Shown piece after piece: positions 1-8,353 of a stretch of 64,000 nucleotides of DNA. Source of the DNA: Streptacidiphilus jeojiense. GTDB taxonomy: Bacteria > Actinomycetota > Actinomycetes > Streptomycetales > Streptomycetaceae. How positions within the stretch are numbered: the first letter of the stretch is position 1; each line of letters begins with the position of its first letter. The translations under genes were made by a program, and so were the position numbers. The stretch covers positions 1 to 64,000 of the forward strand of contig NZ_JOEH01000032.1 of the NCBI RefSeq assembly GCF_000719095.1, written 5' to 3'. The notes under the pieces were generated by a model, which made no database searches, was not told the DNA's origin, and was given only the letters and a program-made list of their open reading frames with translations.

Positions 1-1
1 T

Positions 2-250
2 CCCACCCCCCCCCCCCCCACCACCCCCCCCCCCCCGCCGTTCCCGCCATCACCCCCACCACCCTCCACCCCACCTTCGCCTTCGTCCCCGCCCCGGCCG
101 CCCTCGTCCGGGTCCTCCGGTCCCGGGCCCGTGCTGCCTGCGCACGGCCAGAGCAGCGCCGAGGCCCTGCGCAACACCGGCCGGGAGAACTTCACCCAGG
201 CCCTGCACCGGGCCCGGCGCGAAGCCCGCGAGCGAGGTGACCTGCTGTGA
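2..250 (+). CDS. C-terminus of a proline-rich conjugation-type protein (partial)
   Basis: The open frame enters from the left edge and ends in TGA at 248-250, giving 82 visible residues. The first half is almost pure proline, encoded by runs of C, followed by a Ser/Pro/Gly linker. It ends in a charged helix-like tail (…RREAREREGDLL-type composition, rich in Arg and Glu). The stop overlaps the GTG of the next gene (GTGA), so the two are probably translationally coupled. Membrane proteins of the VirB6/TrbL type with long Pro-rich cytoplasmic tails often precede the transglycosylase gene in actinobacterial type IV secretion clusters, so that is my inference. Nothing in the visible part proves it. 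Confidence 0.5.
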   Translation, partial: PTPPPPTTPPPPPFPPSPPPPSTPPSPSSPPRPPSSGSSGPGPVLPAHGQSSAEALRNTGRENFTQALHRARREARERGDLL

Positions 251-1329
251 GGAAGCTCTTCTGGCTGGCCGTCCTGGGGATCGGCGCCATGTCCTTGATG
301 GTCCTGCCGCTCGGACTGGCCGCCGGCGGCAGCGCCACCGCGGACACCAGCAGCACCGCGACCGGAGCGCCGGGTCTGAACCCCGTCCTGGCCCAGGCCT
401 ACCAGCAGGCCGCCACCCGGGCGCCGGAACGCGTGCCCGCCTGCACGGGCATGACCTGGCAGATCCTGGCCGGCGTCGCCCAGGTCGAGTCGAACCAGGC
501 CGCCGGGCATACCATCGCCGCCGACGGCCAGATCACCCCGCCGATCATCGGCCCCGCCCTCGACGGCACGGGCACCGGCGGCAACACCACCGCGGTGCGC
601 AACGGAACCGGCTACGCCCACGCCCTGGGCCCCTTCCAGTTCATGCCCGCCACCTGGGCCGCCGACGGCATCAACGCCCGCGGCACCGCCGCCGCCCCCG
701 ACGTGCAGAACGCCTTCGACGCCTCGCTGACCGCCGCGGTCTACCTGTGCGGGAAGGGCCGCGACCTCACCCAGGCCACCCAGCTCCACGACGCGCTGTA
801 CTCCTACAACCACTCCGAGGCCTACGTCGCCCAAGTCGAGGCAGCGATCACCCAGTTCCAGCAACTCCCCACCACAGCCGCCGTCCCGGCCTCGGGGCGG
901 GCCGCCGTGGTCATCGCGGCCGCCCTGGCCGAACGCGGCATCCCCTACTCCTGGGGCGGCGGCAATGCCCACGGACCCACCCGTGGCATCTGCTGCTCCC
1001 AGGGCGGACAGGACGGCAGCAAGGTCATCGGCTTCGACTGCTCCGGCCTGACCCTCTACGCCTACGCCCAGGCCGGCGTCACCCTGCCGCGCCTGGCCGC
1101 CGACCAGGCCGCAGTCGGCCGCCGGATCCCCGCCTCCGCCGGGCTGTCCGCGCTGCGCCCCGGCGACCTGGTCTTCTTCGGGCTGATCCCCGGCGACGAC
1201 GCCTCCATCTACCACGTGGCGATCTATGAAGGGGGCGGCATGATGCTCGAGGCACCACGGCCGTCTGAAAATGTGAAGTCAGCCCCTGTGTGGTCGTACG
1301 ACTATGCCGGTGGGGCGGCGGTCCTGTGA
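247..1329 (+). CDS. Bifunctional lytic transglycosylase / NlpC-P60 (C40) endopeptidase
   Basis: A 360-aa cell-wall hydrolase of the kind that opens peptidoglycan for a conjugation channel. A signal-anchor helix lies at about residues 3-26. An SLT-like transglycosylase domain follows (about 45-205), with candidate catalytic Glu81 in AQVESN and the ALGPFQFMPATWA motif. The C-terminal NlpC/P60 domain (about 218-355) has catalytic Cys265 in GFDCSGL and His323 in YHVAIY. Substrates would be the glycan strand and the D-Glu/meso-DAP stem bond. The GTG start overlaps the upstream stop, and the downstream gene overlaps its stop in the same way. This two-domain architecture is standard in actinobacterial T4SS loci; the catalytic assignment comes from family motifs. 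Confidence 0.9.
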   Translation: MRKLFWLAVLGIGAMSLMVLPLGLAAGGSATADTSSTATGAPGLNPVLAQAYQQAATRAPERVPACTGMTWQILAGVAQVESNQAAGHTIAADGQITPPIIGPALDGTGTGGNTTAVRNGTGYAHALGPFQFMPATWAADGINARGTAAAPDVQNAFDASLTAAVYLCGKGRDLTQATQLHDALYSYNHSEAYVAQVEAAITQFQQLPTTAAVPASGRAAVVIAAALAERGIPYSWGGGNAHGPTRGICCSQGGQDGSKVIGFDCSGLTLYAYAQAGVTLPRLAADQAAVGRRIPASAGLSALRPGDLVFFGLIPGDDASIYHVAIYEGGGMMLEAPRPSENVKSAPVWSYDYAGGAAVL

Positions 1330-1970
1330 GGGCCCTTACCGCGCTGGCCGCCTCTCTCGCCCTGACCGCCACCGGACTGTGGCTCCTGCACACCCCCGCG
1401 CACCCGGCCGCCATCCCGCCCGCAACATCAACCACCGCCCCGACCACGGCAGTTTCCCCGCCGGCCGCAGTCGCAGCCGCCTCCTCCCCTCCGTCGCCTG
1501 CTGTCACCTCGCCCACCGCCGGCAGCATCCTCCCGTCGCGCGTCACGGCCGCCTCGACGCCCACCAGGGCGACCGCGACCTCTGGTGCTACCGCCGAGGC
1601 CGGGGTCCTGGCGCCGGGCGACGGGCCGGCCGGCGACCCGGCGGTCCAGACCCTGCTGGAGCGCAGCACCCCGAACAACCTGCCCGCGGTCCTCGAGCAG
1701 CAGTTGGCCCAGCTCGGCCGCCAGGTCTGGCTGGCCGACGTCACCGGCACCGGCCGCGCCCGGTGGCCCGCGTACTTCACCGGCCCCGGCTCCTCCGGCT
1801 ACACCCAGGTCCGCGTCCAGGCCGCCATCGCCCGCCGCACCGGGACCACCGCGGTGACCGTGACCCTGCTCTGGGCCGGAACCTCACCGGGCGCAGAACC
1901 CCAGATCGGCCTGCCCGGCACCGTCAAACTCGTCCAACACTCCGGCGGAACCTGGGAGCCGATCCGATGA
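1326..1970 (+). CDS. Secreted or membrane-anchored conjugation accessory protein
   Basis: A 214-aa product starting at the GTG that overlaps the previous stop; a longer in-frame start at 1290 would lie inside the upstream gene. A hydrophobic N-terminal segment (ALTALAASLALTATGLWLL) is a signal peptide or anchor. About 80 residues of Ala/Thr/Ser/Pro linker follow. A folded C-terminal domain of about 110 residues contains alternating beta-like stretches and ends in GGTWEPIR. Its position directly after the transglycosylase and its anchor-linker-domain plan suggest a periplasm-facing channel component, perhaps TcpC/VirB8-like, but I see no diagnostic motif. Its stop overlaps the next ATG. Confidence 0.7.
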   Translation: MRALTALAASLALTATGLWLLHTPAHPAAIPPATSTTAPTTAVSPPAAVAAASSPPSPAVTSPTAGSILPSRVTAASTPTRATATSGATAEAGVLAPGDGPAGDPAVQTLLERSTPNNLPAVLEQQLAQLGRQVWLADVTGTGRARWPAYFTGPGSSGYTQVRVQAAIARRTGTTAVTVTLLWAGTSPGAEPQIGLPGTVKLVQHSGGTWEPIR

Positions 1971-2854
1971 CCGACACCGGGACGCTCCCGACCCTGCGAC
2001 CGCTGACCGGCCGCATCCTGTTCCTGCTGCTGCGTCACCGCATCGCCACTACCGCCCAGCTGTACGAACTCCTGGCCGACCAGAGCGCCGACGCCGGCGA
2101 ACTCGGCGGACGCCTCGAAGCACTCCGCGCCCAGTACCTGGCAGTGTGTCACCACGACGCCTGGCACCTGACCGAGGAAGGCCTGACCGTGGCCCGCACC
2201 CAGCCGGAGAGCCTGGGACTGTGCCCAGACCAGCCGATCACCGATCCGGCCTCGGCCGCCGCCCACGCCGCCGACGCCCTCGCGACCACCACGTTGGGCC
2301 TGCTGTTCCGGCGCCAGCACCACGCCGCGTACCCGGGCGACCTGTTCGCCTGGGACGCCCCGGCCGCGCACCACTTCAGGGATCGCGGCCACGCACCCGT
2401 GCACCTGCAGTGGACGGCGCGGTTGCGCACCTGCCGCCCCCACGTGCGGCCACTGCTGCCCATGGACGCCCTGGTCGACCTGCTGCCCCCCGACGCATCG
2501 CCGCAGACGGTCGTGGCGCGGCTGCGCGACTACAGCCGGTTCGAAGGCGGCGGACCACCCGGCACCACCACGCTGCCGGGGCCCTGGCGGCGCTGGTACC
2601 CCCGCGCCCCACACCTGCTGCTCATCGCCCACACCACCGACACCGAAACCGAGGCGCTGCTGGAGGCGTGCCGGGAACTGGCCGGCGGCGACCCGGACGT
2701 CGCCGGGCTACTGGACCGAGGTCGCGTCGGCCTGGCGGTGCTGTCCGATCTGGAACGCCACGGCACTGCGGCCGCCGCCTGGGCGACACCACACGACCCG
2801 AAGCGACACGTCTGGACCGACCTCCCTTCCGGTACTGGGGGTGGTGAACGGTGA
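1967..2854 (+). CDS. Replication-relaxation family protein
   Basis: A 295-aa protein starting at the ATG that overlaps the upstream stop (ATGA). Residues about 12-70 form a winged-helix-like segment with the usual pattern: LTGRILFLLLRHRIATTAQL, then a helix, then a wing ending in WHLTEEG. The rest is the C-terminal half typical of actinobacterial replication-relaxation proteins, with RGRVGLAVLSDLERHGTAAA near the end. The family is found next to conjugation and replication genes of actinobacterial plasmids and ICEs and is presumed to bind DNA near the transfer or replication origin. A decayed copy of its 3' end recurs near 16.9-17.1 kb. Confidence 0.75.
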   Translation: MTDTGTLPTLRPLTGRILFLLLRHRIATTAQLYELLADQSADAGELGGRLEALRAQYLAVCHHDAWHLTEEGLTVARTQPESLGLCPDQPITDPASAAAHAADALATTTLGLLFRRQHHAAYPGDLFAWDAPAAHHFRDRGHAPVHLQWTARLRTCRPHVRPLLPMDALVDLLPPDASPQTVVARLRDYSRFEGGGPPGTTTLPGPWRRWYPRAPHLLLIAHTTDTETEALLEACRELAGGDPDVAGLLDRGRVGLAVLSDLERHGTAAAAWATPHDPKRHVWTDLPSGTGGGER

Positions 2855-3030
2855 CGAGCAGGTTCACCGGGTGAGGAGGCAGGCGCCCGGGACGGCGGAT
2901 AACGGCTACCACCCGGCGAACTCGGCGCGGTCAGCACGGGGAAGGCGCAGGGCCGCTGTGAGATCCTGTTGCGGCCGGTCCGTTGTGGATGCCTCGACAG
3001 CTCTCTACGGACCGGTTCTCCCATCCCAAA

Positions 3031-3054
3031 AACTTTCACCAAGTGTTGAAAGTT
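3031..3054. promoter_or_regulatory. Inverted repeat, possible operator
   Basis: AACTTTCA and TGAAAGTT form a perfect 8-bp inverted repeat around an 8-nt spacer. It sits about 80 nt before the start of the zinc-finger gene, in an unusually A/T-rich patch for this window. The spacing and symmetry fit a repressor site, but the binding protein is unknown. Confidence 0.4.
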
Positions 3055-3134
3055 GAGGGTGCTCGGTGCCACACTGGACGTGTCGAGGCACCCAGCCACC
3101 GCCCGGTGACTGGCCACCACATCCAGGAGAGCCC

Positions 3135-4418
3135 ATGGACGTCACCGTCCCCACGGTCCCGCACCCTCTGCACCCCGCCGCCTGCTGGCGCAAGATCCTC
3201 TCCGACCTGGACCCCGCCGCCGAAGGCGGCTACGCGGTCATCGGCCAGTTCCTCAACCCCGGCGACGTCATCGACACCCTGCCGGGCACCCTCCTGCTGA
3301 CCGTCGACAAGGCCACCACCGGATGGGCCGACAACTACCACGGCAGCGGCCGCCACCGCGTCGAGGACGCCACCGTCACCGTCCACCTCGTCACCGACGA
3401 CACCACCAACCCCCTCAAGGAACTGTGGTCGCGCCACTACAAGAGCAGCAAGAGCGCGTTCGGAGCCAGCACCATCAAGAAGCTCACCACGCTCCTGGCC
3501 AAGCACCCGGCCCCGCCGACCAACCTGCCCGTCGAGGTCATCCGCGAGGCCCAGCGCCCGGCCCTGGCCTCCGGAACCTGCCGCTGGTGCGAGAACCCGA
3601 TCCCCAAGGGCACCGGTCACCGCGTCGGCCGCGGCGACGACACCGCCTTGGAGCACTACCAGAAGTGCCCCGAGCGCCGGGCCGCCACCGGCACCCCCTG
3701 CGCGCTGTGCGGCGTCACCGTCATCGCCGACCAGGCCCGCCAGGTCCTGATCCGCGAGTTCGGCGGCCACTGGCAGACCGAGCACCGCGCCGACGGCCTC
3801 GGATTCGACTGCCGCACCTGCGACATCATGTCGGCCGAGGACCAGATCGCCGAGCAGCAGATGATCCGCGAGCAGGAAGCCGCGAAGGCGGCGAAGGCGG
3901 CGGCCCGCAAGGAGGCCGCCCGGGTCAAGCGCGAGGAGAAGAAGGCCCGCGAGACCGCCCGCGATCTGAGCGAGCGCCAGCGGGTGTCACGGCTCACGCC
4001 CGTGTCGACCGAGCGCCGCGAGCTGTACAACAAGGGCCTGGGGCCGGGCCGGGGTCGGGCCATCCTCACCGAGTACACCGACGTCTACGCCGACGGCACC
4101 CGCATGCCCCGCTGGACCGTCGACGCCCTGGCCGACAGCACCGAGTACACCGACCTGGCCATCGCCCGCGCGTACTACCAGGACTACAAGTACGACGACG
4201 CCTACGAGGACTCCGCCCGGACTGCACCCGCGCCCCGTGCCGCCGGCCAGGCCTGCCCCACACCGCACGTGAAACACTGCGGGCACTGCGGCGGCACCGA
4301 GTCCGACGGCGGATGGATGGTGGCGAGCCTGGGCCTGGCCTGCGATGTCGACTGCTACACCGCCATGGCTGACGCTCGCGGACGCCACGACCGCCGCTAC
4401 CACCCATACGAGGTGTGA
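3135..4418 (+). CDS. Zinc-finger protein of unknown function
   Basis: A 427-aa protein. I chose the ATG at 3135 because CAGGAGAG lies 8 nt upstream. The N-terminal 145 residues look globular (GGYAVIGQFLNPGDVIDTLPG). Four Cys pairs follow: CRWC (about 149), CALC (about 189), CRTC (about 226) and CGHC (about 382), with nearby Cys/His that could complete zinc sites. Between the third and fourth lies a Lys/Arg/Glu/Ala-rich coiled coil (about 235-280). Its location between conjugation genes and a small HTH gene suggests a nucleic-acid-binding plasmid protein. I do not recognise the family. Confidence 0.6.
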   Translation: MDVTVPTVPHPLHPAACWRKILSDLDPAAEGGYAVIGQFLNPGDVIDTLPGTLLLTVDKATTGWADNYHGSGRHRVEDATVTVHLVTDDTTNPLKELWSRHYKSSKSAFGASTIKKLTTLLAKHPAPPTNLPVEVIREAQRPALASGTCRWCENPIPKGTGHRVGRGDDTALEHYQKCPERRAATGTPCALCGVTVIADQARQVLIREFGGHWQTEHRADGLGFDCRTCDIMSAEDQIAEQQMIREQEAAKAAKAAARKEAARVKREEKKARETARDLSERQRVSRLTPVSTERRELYNKGLGPGRGRAILTEYTDVYADGTRMPRWTVDALADSTEYTDLAIARAYYQDYKYDDAYEDSARTAPAPRAAGQACPTPHVKHCGHCGGTESDGGWMVASLGLACDVDCYTAMADARGRHDRRYHPYEV

Positions 4419-4690
4419 CCATGACCGATCCGGCCGACCAGTACCCGCTCAGCGCGGCCGAACTCGCGCGGCGCTACGGAGTCGACCGCTCCACCGTGTC
4501 CCACGCCCTGAAGACCGCTCGCGCCGCCCACGCCAAGGACGCCGCGAACCCCGCGCCGCCGGCCCCGGTCGTCACCGGGCCCGGCGGCCGCGGGCGGTAC
4601 CTGCCGAGCGAGTTCGACCCCTGGTGGGCCCAGCGCCAGCCAACAGGCCGCCCCAGGAAGGCCCAGGACGCGAGCACCGACGGCGACTGA
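4415..4690 (+). CDS. Small helix-turn-helix protein
   Basis: A 91-aa protein whose GTG overlaps the previous stop; an ATG two codons later (4421) is an equally good start. Residues about 10-32 (LSAAELARRYGVDRSTVSHA) read as a clear helix-turn-helix. They are followed by a Pro/Gly-rich stretch and a basic tail (GRPRKAQ). The size and coupling suggest an auxiliary regulator or excisionase-like DNA-binding protein acting with the zinc-finger gene. The target is unknown. Confidence 0.6.
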   Translation: MTMTDPADQYPLSAAELARRYGVDRSTVSHALKTARAAHAKDAANPAPPAPVVTGPGGRGRYLPSEFDPWWAQRQPTGRPRKAQDASTDGD

Positions 4691-4693
4691 GCG

Positions 4694-5197
4694 TCAGCCG
4701 GTGATCGTGATCGGGACGGTGACGTGGCTCGCACGCCCACCGAGGATCACGGTCTCGGCGTCATCAATCGTGGCGATCGGGCCCGTGATCACCGAGACCA
4801 CCCCCGCCTTGCGCACGTCCGGCACCCACGGACCCTTCGTCGGCAGCCCGCCGTCGTAGAAGACCAGACCATCCGGGAAGTGGATCAAGAGTTCGTCAGT
4901 GGACAGGTCCAGAGTGGCCGTCCAGCCCGGCGCAGGCTCGGAACCGAGCACGGGCGGCACCGCCAAGGGCTTCCCGCCACTGCCGCGCACCGCAACCTCG
5001 ATCGCGTCGGCGTAGATCAGTTCCCCGCTCTCCGATACCCTGGACACGGTGTCGGGCTGGATCATCAGGATCGCCGGGGAACCGAGCAGGTGCAGGGATT
5101 GCGCCAGCAGCCGGGTCACTGGCGAAGTGGTGTGAACTCCGTGCTCGCCCACTGGTGCAGTGATCCGGCGCGGCTTGCCCCGCTTCTCGCGTCCCAT
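4694..5197 (-). CDS. Hypothetical protein
   Basis: A 167-aa protein, convergent with the HTH gene with only 3 nt between them. I prefer the ATG at 5197 (MGREKRGKPRR) over an upstream in-frame start because the extension looks non-coding. The N-terminus is basic. The rest is rich in short beta-type stretches (AILMIQPDTV, ELLIHFPDGLVFYDGG, VSVITGPIATI), consistent with a small beta-barrel or lipocalin-like fold. No motif is recognised. Confidence 0.45.
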   Translation of the reverse strand: MGREKRGKPRRITAPVGEHGVHTTSPVTRLLAQSLHLLGSPAILMIQPDTVSRVSESGELIYADAIEVAVRGSGGKPLAVPPVLGSEPAPGWTATLDLSTDELLIHFPDGLVFYDGGLPTKGPWVPDVRKAGVVSVITGPIATIDDAETVILGGRASHVTVPITITG

Positions 5198-5263
5198 GAC
5201 CGAGGACTCTATCGGGCCCAGCACCGGCCCCGCCTCCCGTTCCGCAGGCAGGCGAACTCAGCC

Positions 5264-5578
5264 TCAACTGAACATCGTCAGCGGCGGGGAAAGGCATTCC
5301 CCGTGAGTGCAGACCAGGTCCGGGTCGACGTGTCGGCGCGCGGGTCCGGCCGGGGTGAGCGCCGCCAGTGCGACGGCGCTGGAAGCGGCGAGGAAGTGGC
5401 GGCGGTCCAACGGGTACTCCTGGTGGGCGGTCGGCGCTGAGCTGGGTGGTTTGGTGAAGCCGAGGGCGCGGGAGTTCCGGCCGAAGGTGGCGGTGAGCAC
5501 CAGCATGGCCGGGTAGCGGGGCCAGCCCGGATCCGGGCTCTCCCACCGGCGGTAGGTGCGCACGGACACCGACCAGCC
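5264..5578 (-). pseudogene. Remnant of an XRE-type regulator
   Basis: The reading frame starts abruptly inside the phrase SVSVRTYRRWES, which in intact streptomycete regulators marks the end of an XRE helix-turn-helix. It continues with PGWPRY…TATFGR…LGF and DRRHFLAASSAVAL, the linker to the usual TPR domain, then stops after about 100 residues. Both the first HTH helices and the TPR domain are missing. A stop lies in frame just upstream (5600-5602). The remnant abuts a ParB-like remnant on the other strand at about 5575. Confidence 0.6.
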
Positions 5579-6111
5579 CGCGGCTGTCGCTGCTGAACCT
5601 CACCAGCGGACTCCGGGACTCCTTGACCGCCGGGGAGCTGAGCATAGAGATCGCCCGCCTGGTCGCCAAACCCCGACCAGCAGGCCGATGCTGTCCGCTC
5701 GGAACTGGCCAGGCGCGAGGACCGTCCGGCGGCACCGCAGGCGGCCATCGTGGTCACCCCACGCCGCGAGGACCGGCCCTTGCCCGCGGGCAAGGCCGAG
5801 ACCCCGCGGACCGAAGGTGATTGCGGCGTAATCACCCAGCCGCCCCGAGCCGCAAGGGACGGACGGAAACGCCCCAGCCCGTGCGTCCCACCAGCGCCGC
5901 GCCGCCTGCGGCGACGACAGCGGGTGCGGACGACATCACGCACATGTCGCCGCCGACCCTGGCGGTGCTCGTCGGGTGGCTGAAGGCCACCTCCGATGAG
6001 CAGCTGGTCGAAGCACTCCTTCGGGCACGCCCCTCACCGGACCTGAACGAACTGATGAACACGCTCACCGGCCGTCTCGAAGAAGGCGGCCTGCGCGACG
6101 GGGCGCAGTGA
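5575..6111 (+). pseudogene. Remnant of a ParB-like partition protein
   Basis: Three frames must be joined. Frame 1 from 5575 reads LSLLNLTSGLRDSLTAGELS and IEIARLVAK, the ParB HTH/linker region. After a frame change near 5675, frame 2 reads QQADAVRSELARREDRP up to GDCGVIT. After a second change near 5830, frame 1 reads THMSPPTLAVLVGWL and ends in a leucine-rich C-terminus at 6111. The N-terminal ParB nuclease-like domain is absent. It is unrelated in sequence to the intact parB at 37.2 kb, so it came from another replicon or element. Confidence 0.6.
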
Positions 6112-6145
6112 CCTGCCCGGCCGGTCGGGCGCCATCAGCGGACGC

Positions 6146-6175
6146 GGTCTCGGTGCCCAACTGGGCACCGAGACC
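6146..6175. terminator. Hairpin terminator, bidirectional
   Basis: GGTCTCGGTGCCC and GGGCACCGAGACC form a perfect 13-bp stem with a 4-nt loop. It lies between the end of the ParB remnant and the convergent end of the 499-aa gene. No T-run follows, which is usual in high-GC actinobacteria. Confidence 0.7.
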
Positions 6176-6211
6176 TGACTGAAACCACCAGGGCAGGACG
6201 CCAGCAGTGTG

Positions 6212-7711
6212 CTACTCGGGCAGGCCGGGCACCCCGGTGGTGTCCGGGCCCGGGGCCAGGTACTCCTCCAAGGCCCGGCGTCGGAACGCCTTCATCTCCG
6301 CGGTGTCGTGGTCGCGACTGCTGCCGAGCAGGTCCCGGGCCAGGTCGCCGTACCCGGGTGCGACCTGGTGCCGGTTCTCCAGCTGGTCGATCAGGGTCCG
6401 CACGGCGGTCCGCTCGGGCCCTTGGGGCAGTTCGCGGCGCTGACGGTTCAAGACGTCGAGCAGGACCACCTGTCCGATGCGCAGGAAGTCGCGGTACTTG
6501 CTTCCGCCGGCGTCGAGCCGGGCGGTGGCCTGCTCGACGGTGAGTTGGCCGTTGCTGCGGTCGGCGAGCGCGGCTGCCAGGTACCGGGCCTCGGCCTGGT
6601 AGTGCTCCTCGACCAGGGCGGAGAGCTCGGCGTTGGGCATGTTCGGGTGATAGTCCGTCAGGCTCCGTCCCTCCTGGGTCCAATCGTGGGCCCAGGTGTC
6701 CGGGTGGCGCGGGCCCCAGGTCTCGGCGTACGGGTACGGACCGCCGGCCCCGACCCGCAGCAGGTCCGCGACCACGCCGACCCGGGAGCGTCCGCCGGTG
6801 AACCAGGCGGAGGAGGTCCAGCCCTCCTCCGGGGTCCAGACCACCAGCTCGTAGGTGGGCGGGTGCTTCTCCCCGTTCCGCCAGACCGGTTCGGGGGTGG
6901 GGCCGGCGGAGGCGGGGCGGCCGGGAGCCGGGGTGTCGAACGGCAGCCGGGGCAACGGCGGCCGGGCCGGGCTGGCGTCGGCGGTGTGGACCAGGTCGGG
7001 CAGGACGTTGAGGTACTGGTTGTGCTGCCAGACCTGGGCGCGGACGTAGCCGCACTCCGGCCGGGCGGTGGTCCGGTGGGCGACCGCGGCCTGGGCCAGC
7101 TCTTCAGCGTGGGCCTGTTCGGCGCACCAGGCCCAGACCTCCCAGCTGGGCGCGGTGCCGCTGTAGTCCTCGCCGGCCACCCCGTTGGGAATGTGGAAGA
7201 CCCTGACCTCGTAGGGCAGGTCGGCGCTGACGGGCAGGGGGTTGAAGCCGTCGAGGATCTCGCCGTCGGCCTGCTCGACGCCCCAGCCGTTGTGGGCCCA
7301 CTGCCAGCCCGGACTGCCCTCGGTCTCCCAGTGGACCAGCGGCCACAGCGCGGCGACCTGGACCAGCCCTTCGGCGGTCCGGTACGGCACCGGCACCCGG
7401 GTACCCTTGGTGAGGTCGGCCATGGCGTGGACCTGGTGCTCGTACTCGCGGATGCGATAGCCGCCGGCGGTGGCCTCGGCGATGCCCCACCGGTCCTCGT
7501 GGGCGGGCTGAGGGTCCAGCCAGATGACCCCGACCGTGGGGGTGCCGCCGTCGGCGATGATCTCGGACAGCGCGGTGACGATGTGCTCGTCCCAGCCGTA
7601 GCGAGCGACGTTGTCGGGGTGGGGCTGGACCCGCAGGGCGGTGGTGTACTTGGCGCCCTCGCGGACGGCGGCGCGGGCTCGCTTCGCGCTGGTGGGCTGC
7701 TTTTTCGGCAT
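6212..7711 (-). CDS. Large hypothetical protein
   Basis: A 499-aa protein. I chose the ATG at 7711 (MPKKQPTSAKRARA) because AGGAGA lies 7-12 nt upstream. The N-terminus is basic. The body is rich in Trp, Tyr and acidic residues (WQWAHNGWGVEQADGE, SWEVWAWCAEQAHAEEL), with a Pro-rich linker at about residues 265-305. A helical C-terminal part follows, with NAELSALVEEHYQAEARYLA and a predicted coiled region. I recognise no catalytic motif. A start of this type occurs in streptomycete plasmid hypotheticals, which fits the setting but gives no function. Confidence 0.55.
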   Translation of the reverse strand: MPKKQPTSAKRARAAVREGAKYTTALRVQPHPDNVARYGWDEHIVTALSEIIADGGTPTVGVIWLDPQPAHEDRWGIAEATAGGYRIREYEHQVHAMADLTKGTRVPVPYRTAEGLVQVAALWPLVHWETEGSPGWQWAHNGWGVEQADGEILDGFNPLPVSADLPYEVRVFHIPNGVAGEDYSGTAPSWEVWAWCAEQAHAEELAQAAVAHRTTARPECGYVRAQVWQHNQYLNVLPDLVHTADASPARPPLPRLPFDTPAPGRPASAGPTPEPVWRNGEKHPPTYELVVWTPEEGWTSSAWFTGGRSRVGVVADLLRVGAGGPYPYAETWGPRHPDTWAHDWTQEGRSLTDYHPNMPNAELSALVEEHYQAEARYLAAALADRSNGQLTVEQATARLDAGGSKYRDFLRIGQVVLLDVLNRQRRELPQGPERTAVRTLIDQLENRHQVAPGYGDLARDLLGSSRDHDTAEMKAFRRRALEEYLAPGPDTTGVPGLPE

Positions 7712-8110
7712 GACAGGTCTCCTCGGCGGGACTCCCACGCTGCCGCCGGTCGGATGCGTCATCACGGCCAGTACGCAGTCTGCTGAACGGTCGAACTCCG
7801 CGGGCCCCGGGAGACCTTGGCCGATGGGTGCCTGCGGCGTGGGCGCTGGCGTCGGCGGGCGGCAGTACGCGTCTGGCCGCTGCAAATAACGGTAGCGCCC
7901 GCCACTGACAGCGGCGGGCGCTACTTCTGAGGAGAATCTGCGGCTGATCTGAAGTCATCCGCTGCCAGGGCACGGGGGTGAGGTGACACGGCAGGCAGAG
8001 CGGGTGCCGGTGCGCGGCCTGCCACTGCAGAAGCTGTGCTCGATCCCGCGGACAGCGCCCTCGGCGGCGGCAGGGCAACACCAGATCGCTGCAAGCTCGT
8101 TGGAGAAGAC
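7712..8110. other. Gene-free interval with one hairpin
   Basis: About 400 nt lie between the start of the 499-aa gene and the small gene at 8111. The first 200 nt should hold the promoter of the leftward gene. A strong hairpin follows at 7892-7924. I see no convincing coding sequence here. Confidence 0.5.
7892..7924. terminator. Strong hairpin, likely terminator
   Basis: GTAGCGCCCGCC and GGCGGGCGCTAC form a perfect 12-bp stem with a 9-nt loop. No intact gene now ends here, so it may be left over from a deleted neighbour or may insulate the gene at 8111 from the leftward promoter. Confidence 0.6.
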
Positions 8111-8332
8111 ATGAAGGTAAAGGATCACCTGCACGCCGCTAGTCGTCACCAGGCGCCGGAGGCGGTTGAGCTGGCAGTTCAGGAGCTTCGGAGCGCCACC
8201 ACGTCGGCTGCGGCGGCGGCGCGGGGAGCAGGCGTCGGCTACTTCGAGATCGGCCGCGCCCTAGGTCTGATCGAGGACGCGGCGATCATCCTCACCGTCG
8301 CAGCCGCTGCGGTATCACCGGCTGTGGGATAG
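8111..8332 (+). CDS. Small hypothetical protein
   Basis: A 73-aa protein with GGAGAAG 4-10 nt upstream of the ATG. It is alanine-rich and mostly helical: a charged helix (EAVELAVQELRSATTSAAAA), a short glycine turn with GVGYFEIGRALGL that resembles a helix-turn-helix, and a hydrophobic end. It converges on the AbiV-type gene. No family is recognised; a tiny DNA-binding or partner protein is possible. Confidence 0.4.
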   Translation: MKVKDHLHAASRHQAPEAVELAVQELRSATTSAAAAARGAGVGYFEIGRALGLIEDAAIILTVAAAAVSPAVG

Positions 8333-8353
8333 AAGCAGGGCACTCATCCGTCG

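Noticed and set aside
237..1229. Long rightward frame inside the transglycosylase gene
   Set aside because: It is Arg/Pro/His-rich shadow coding typical of high-GC DNA; the overlapping frame has clear enzyme motifs.
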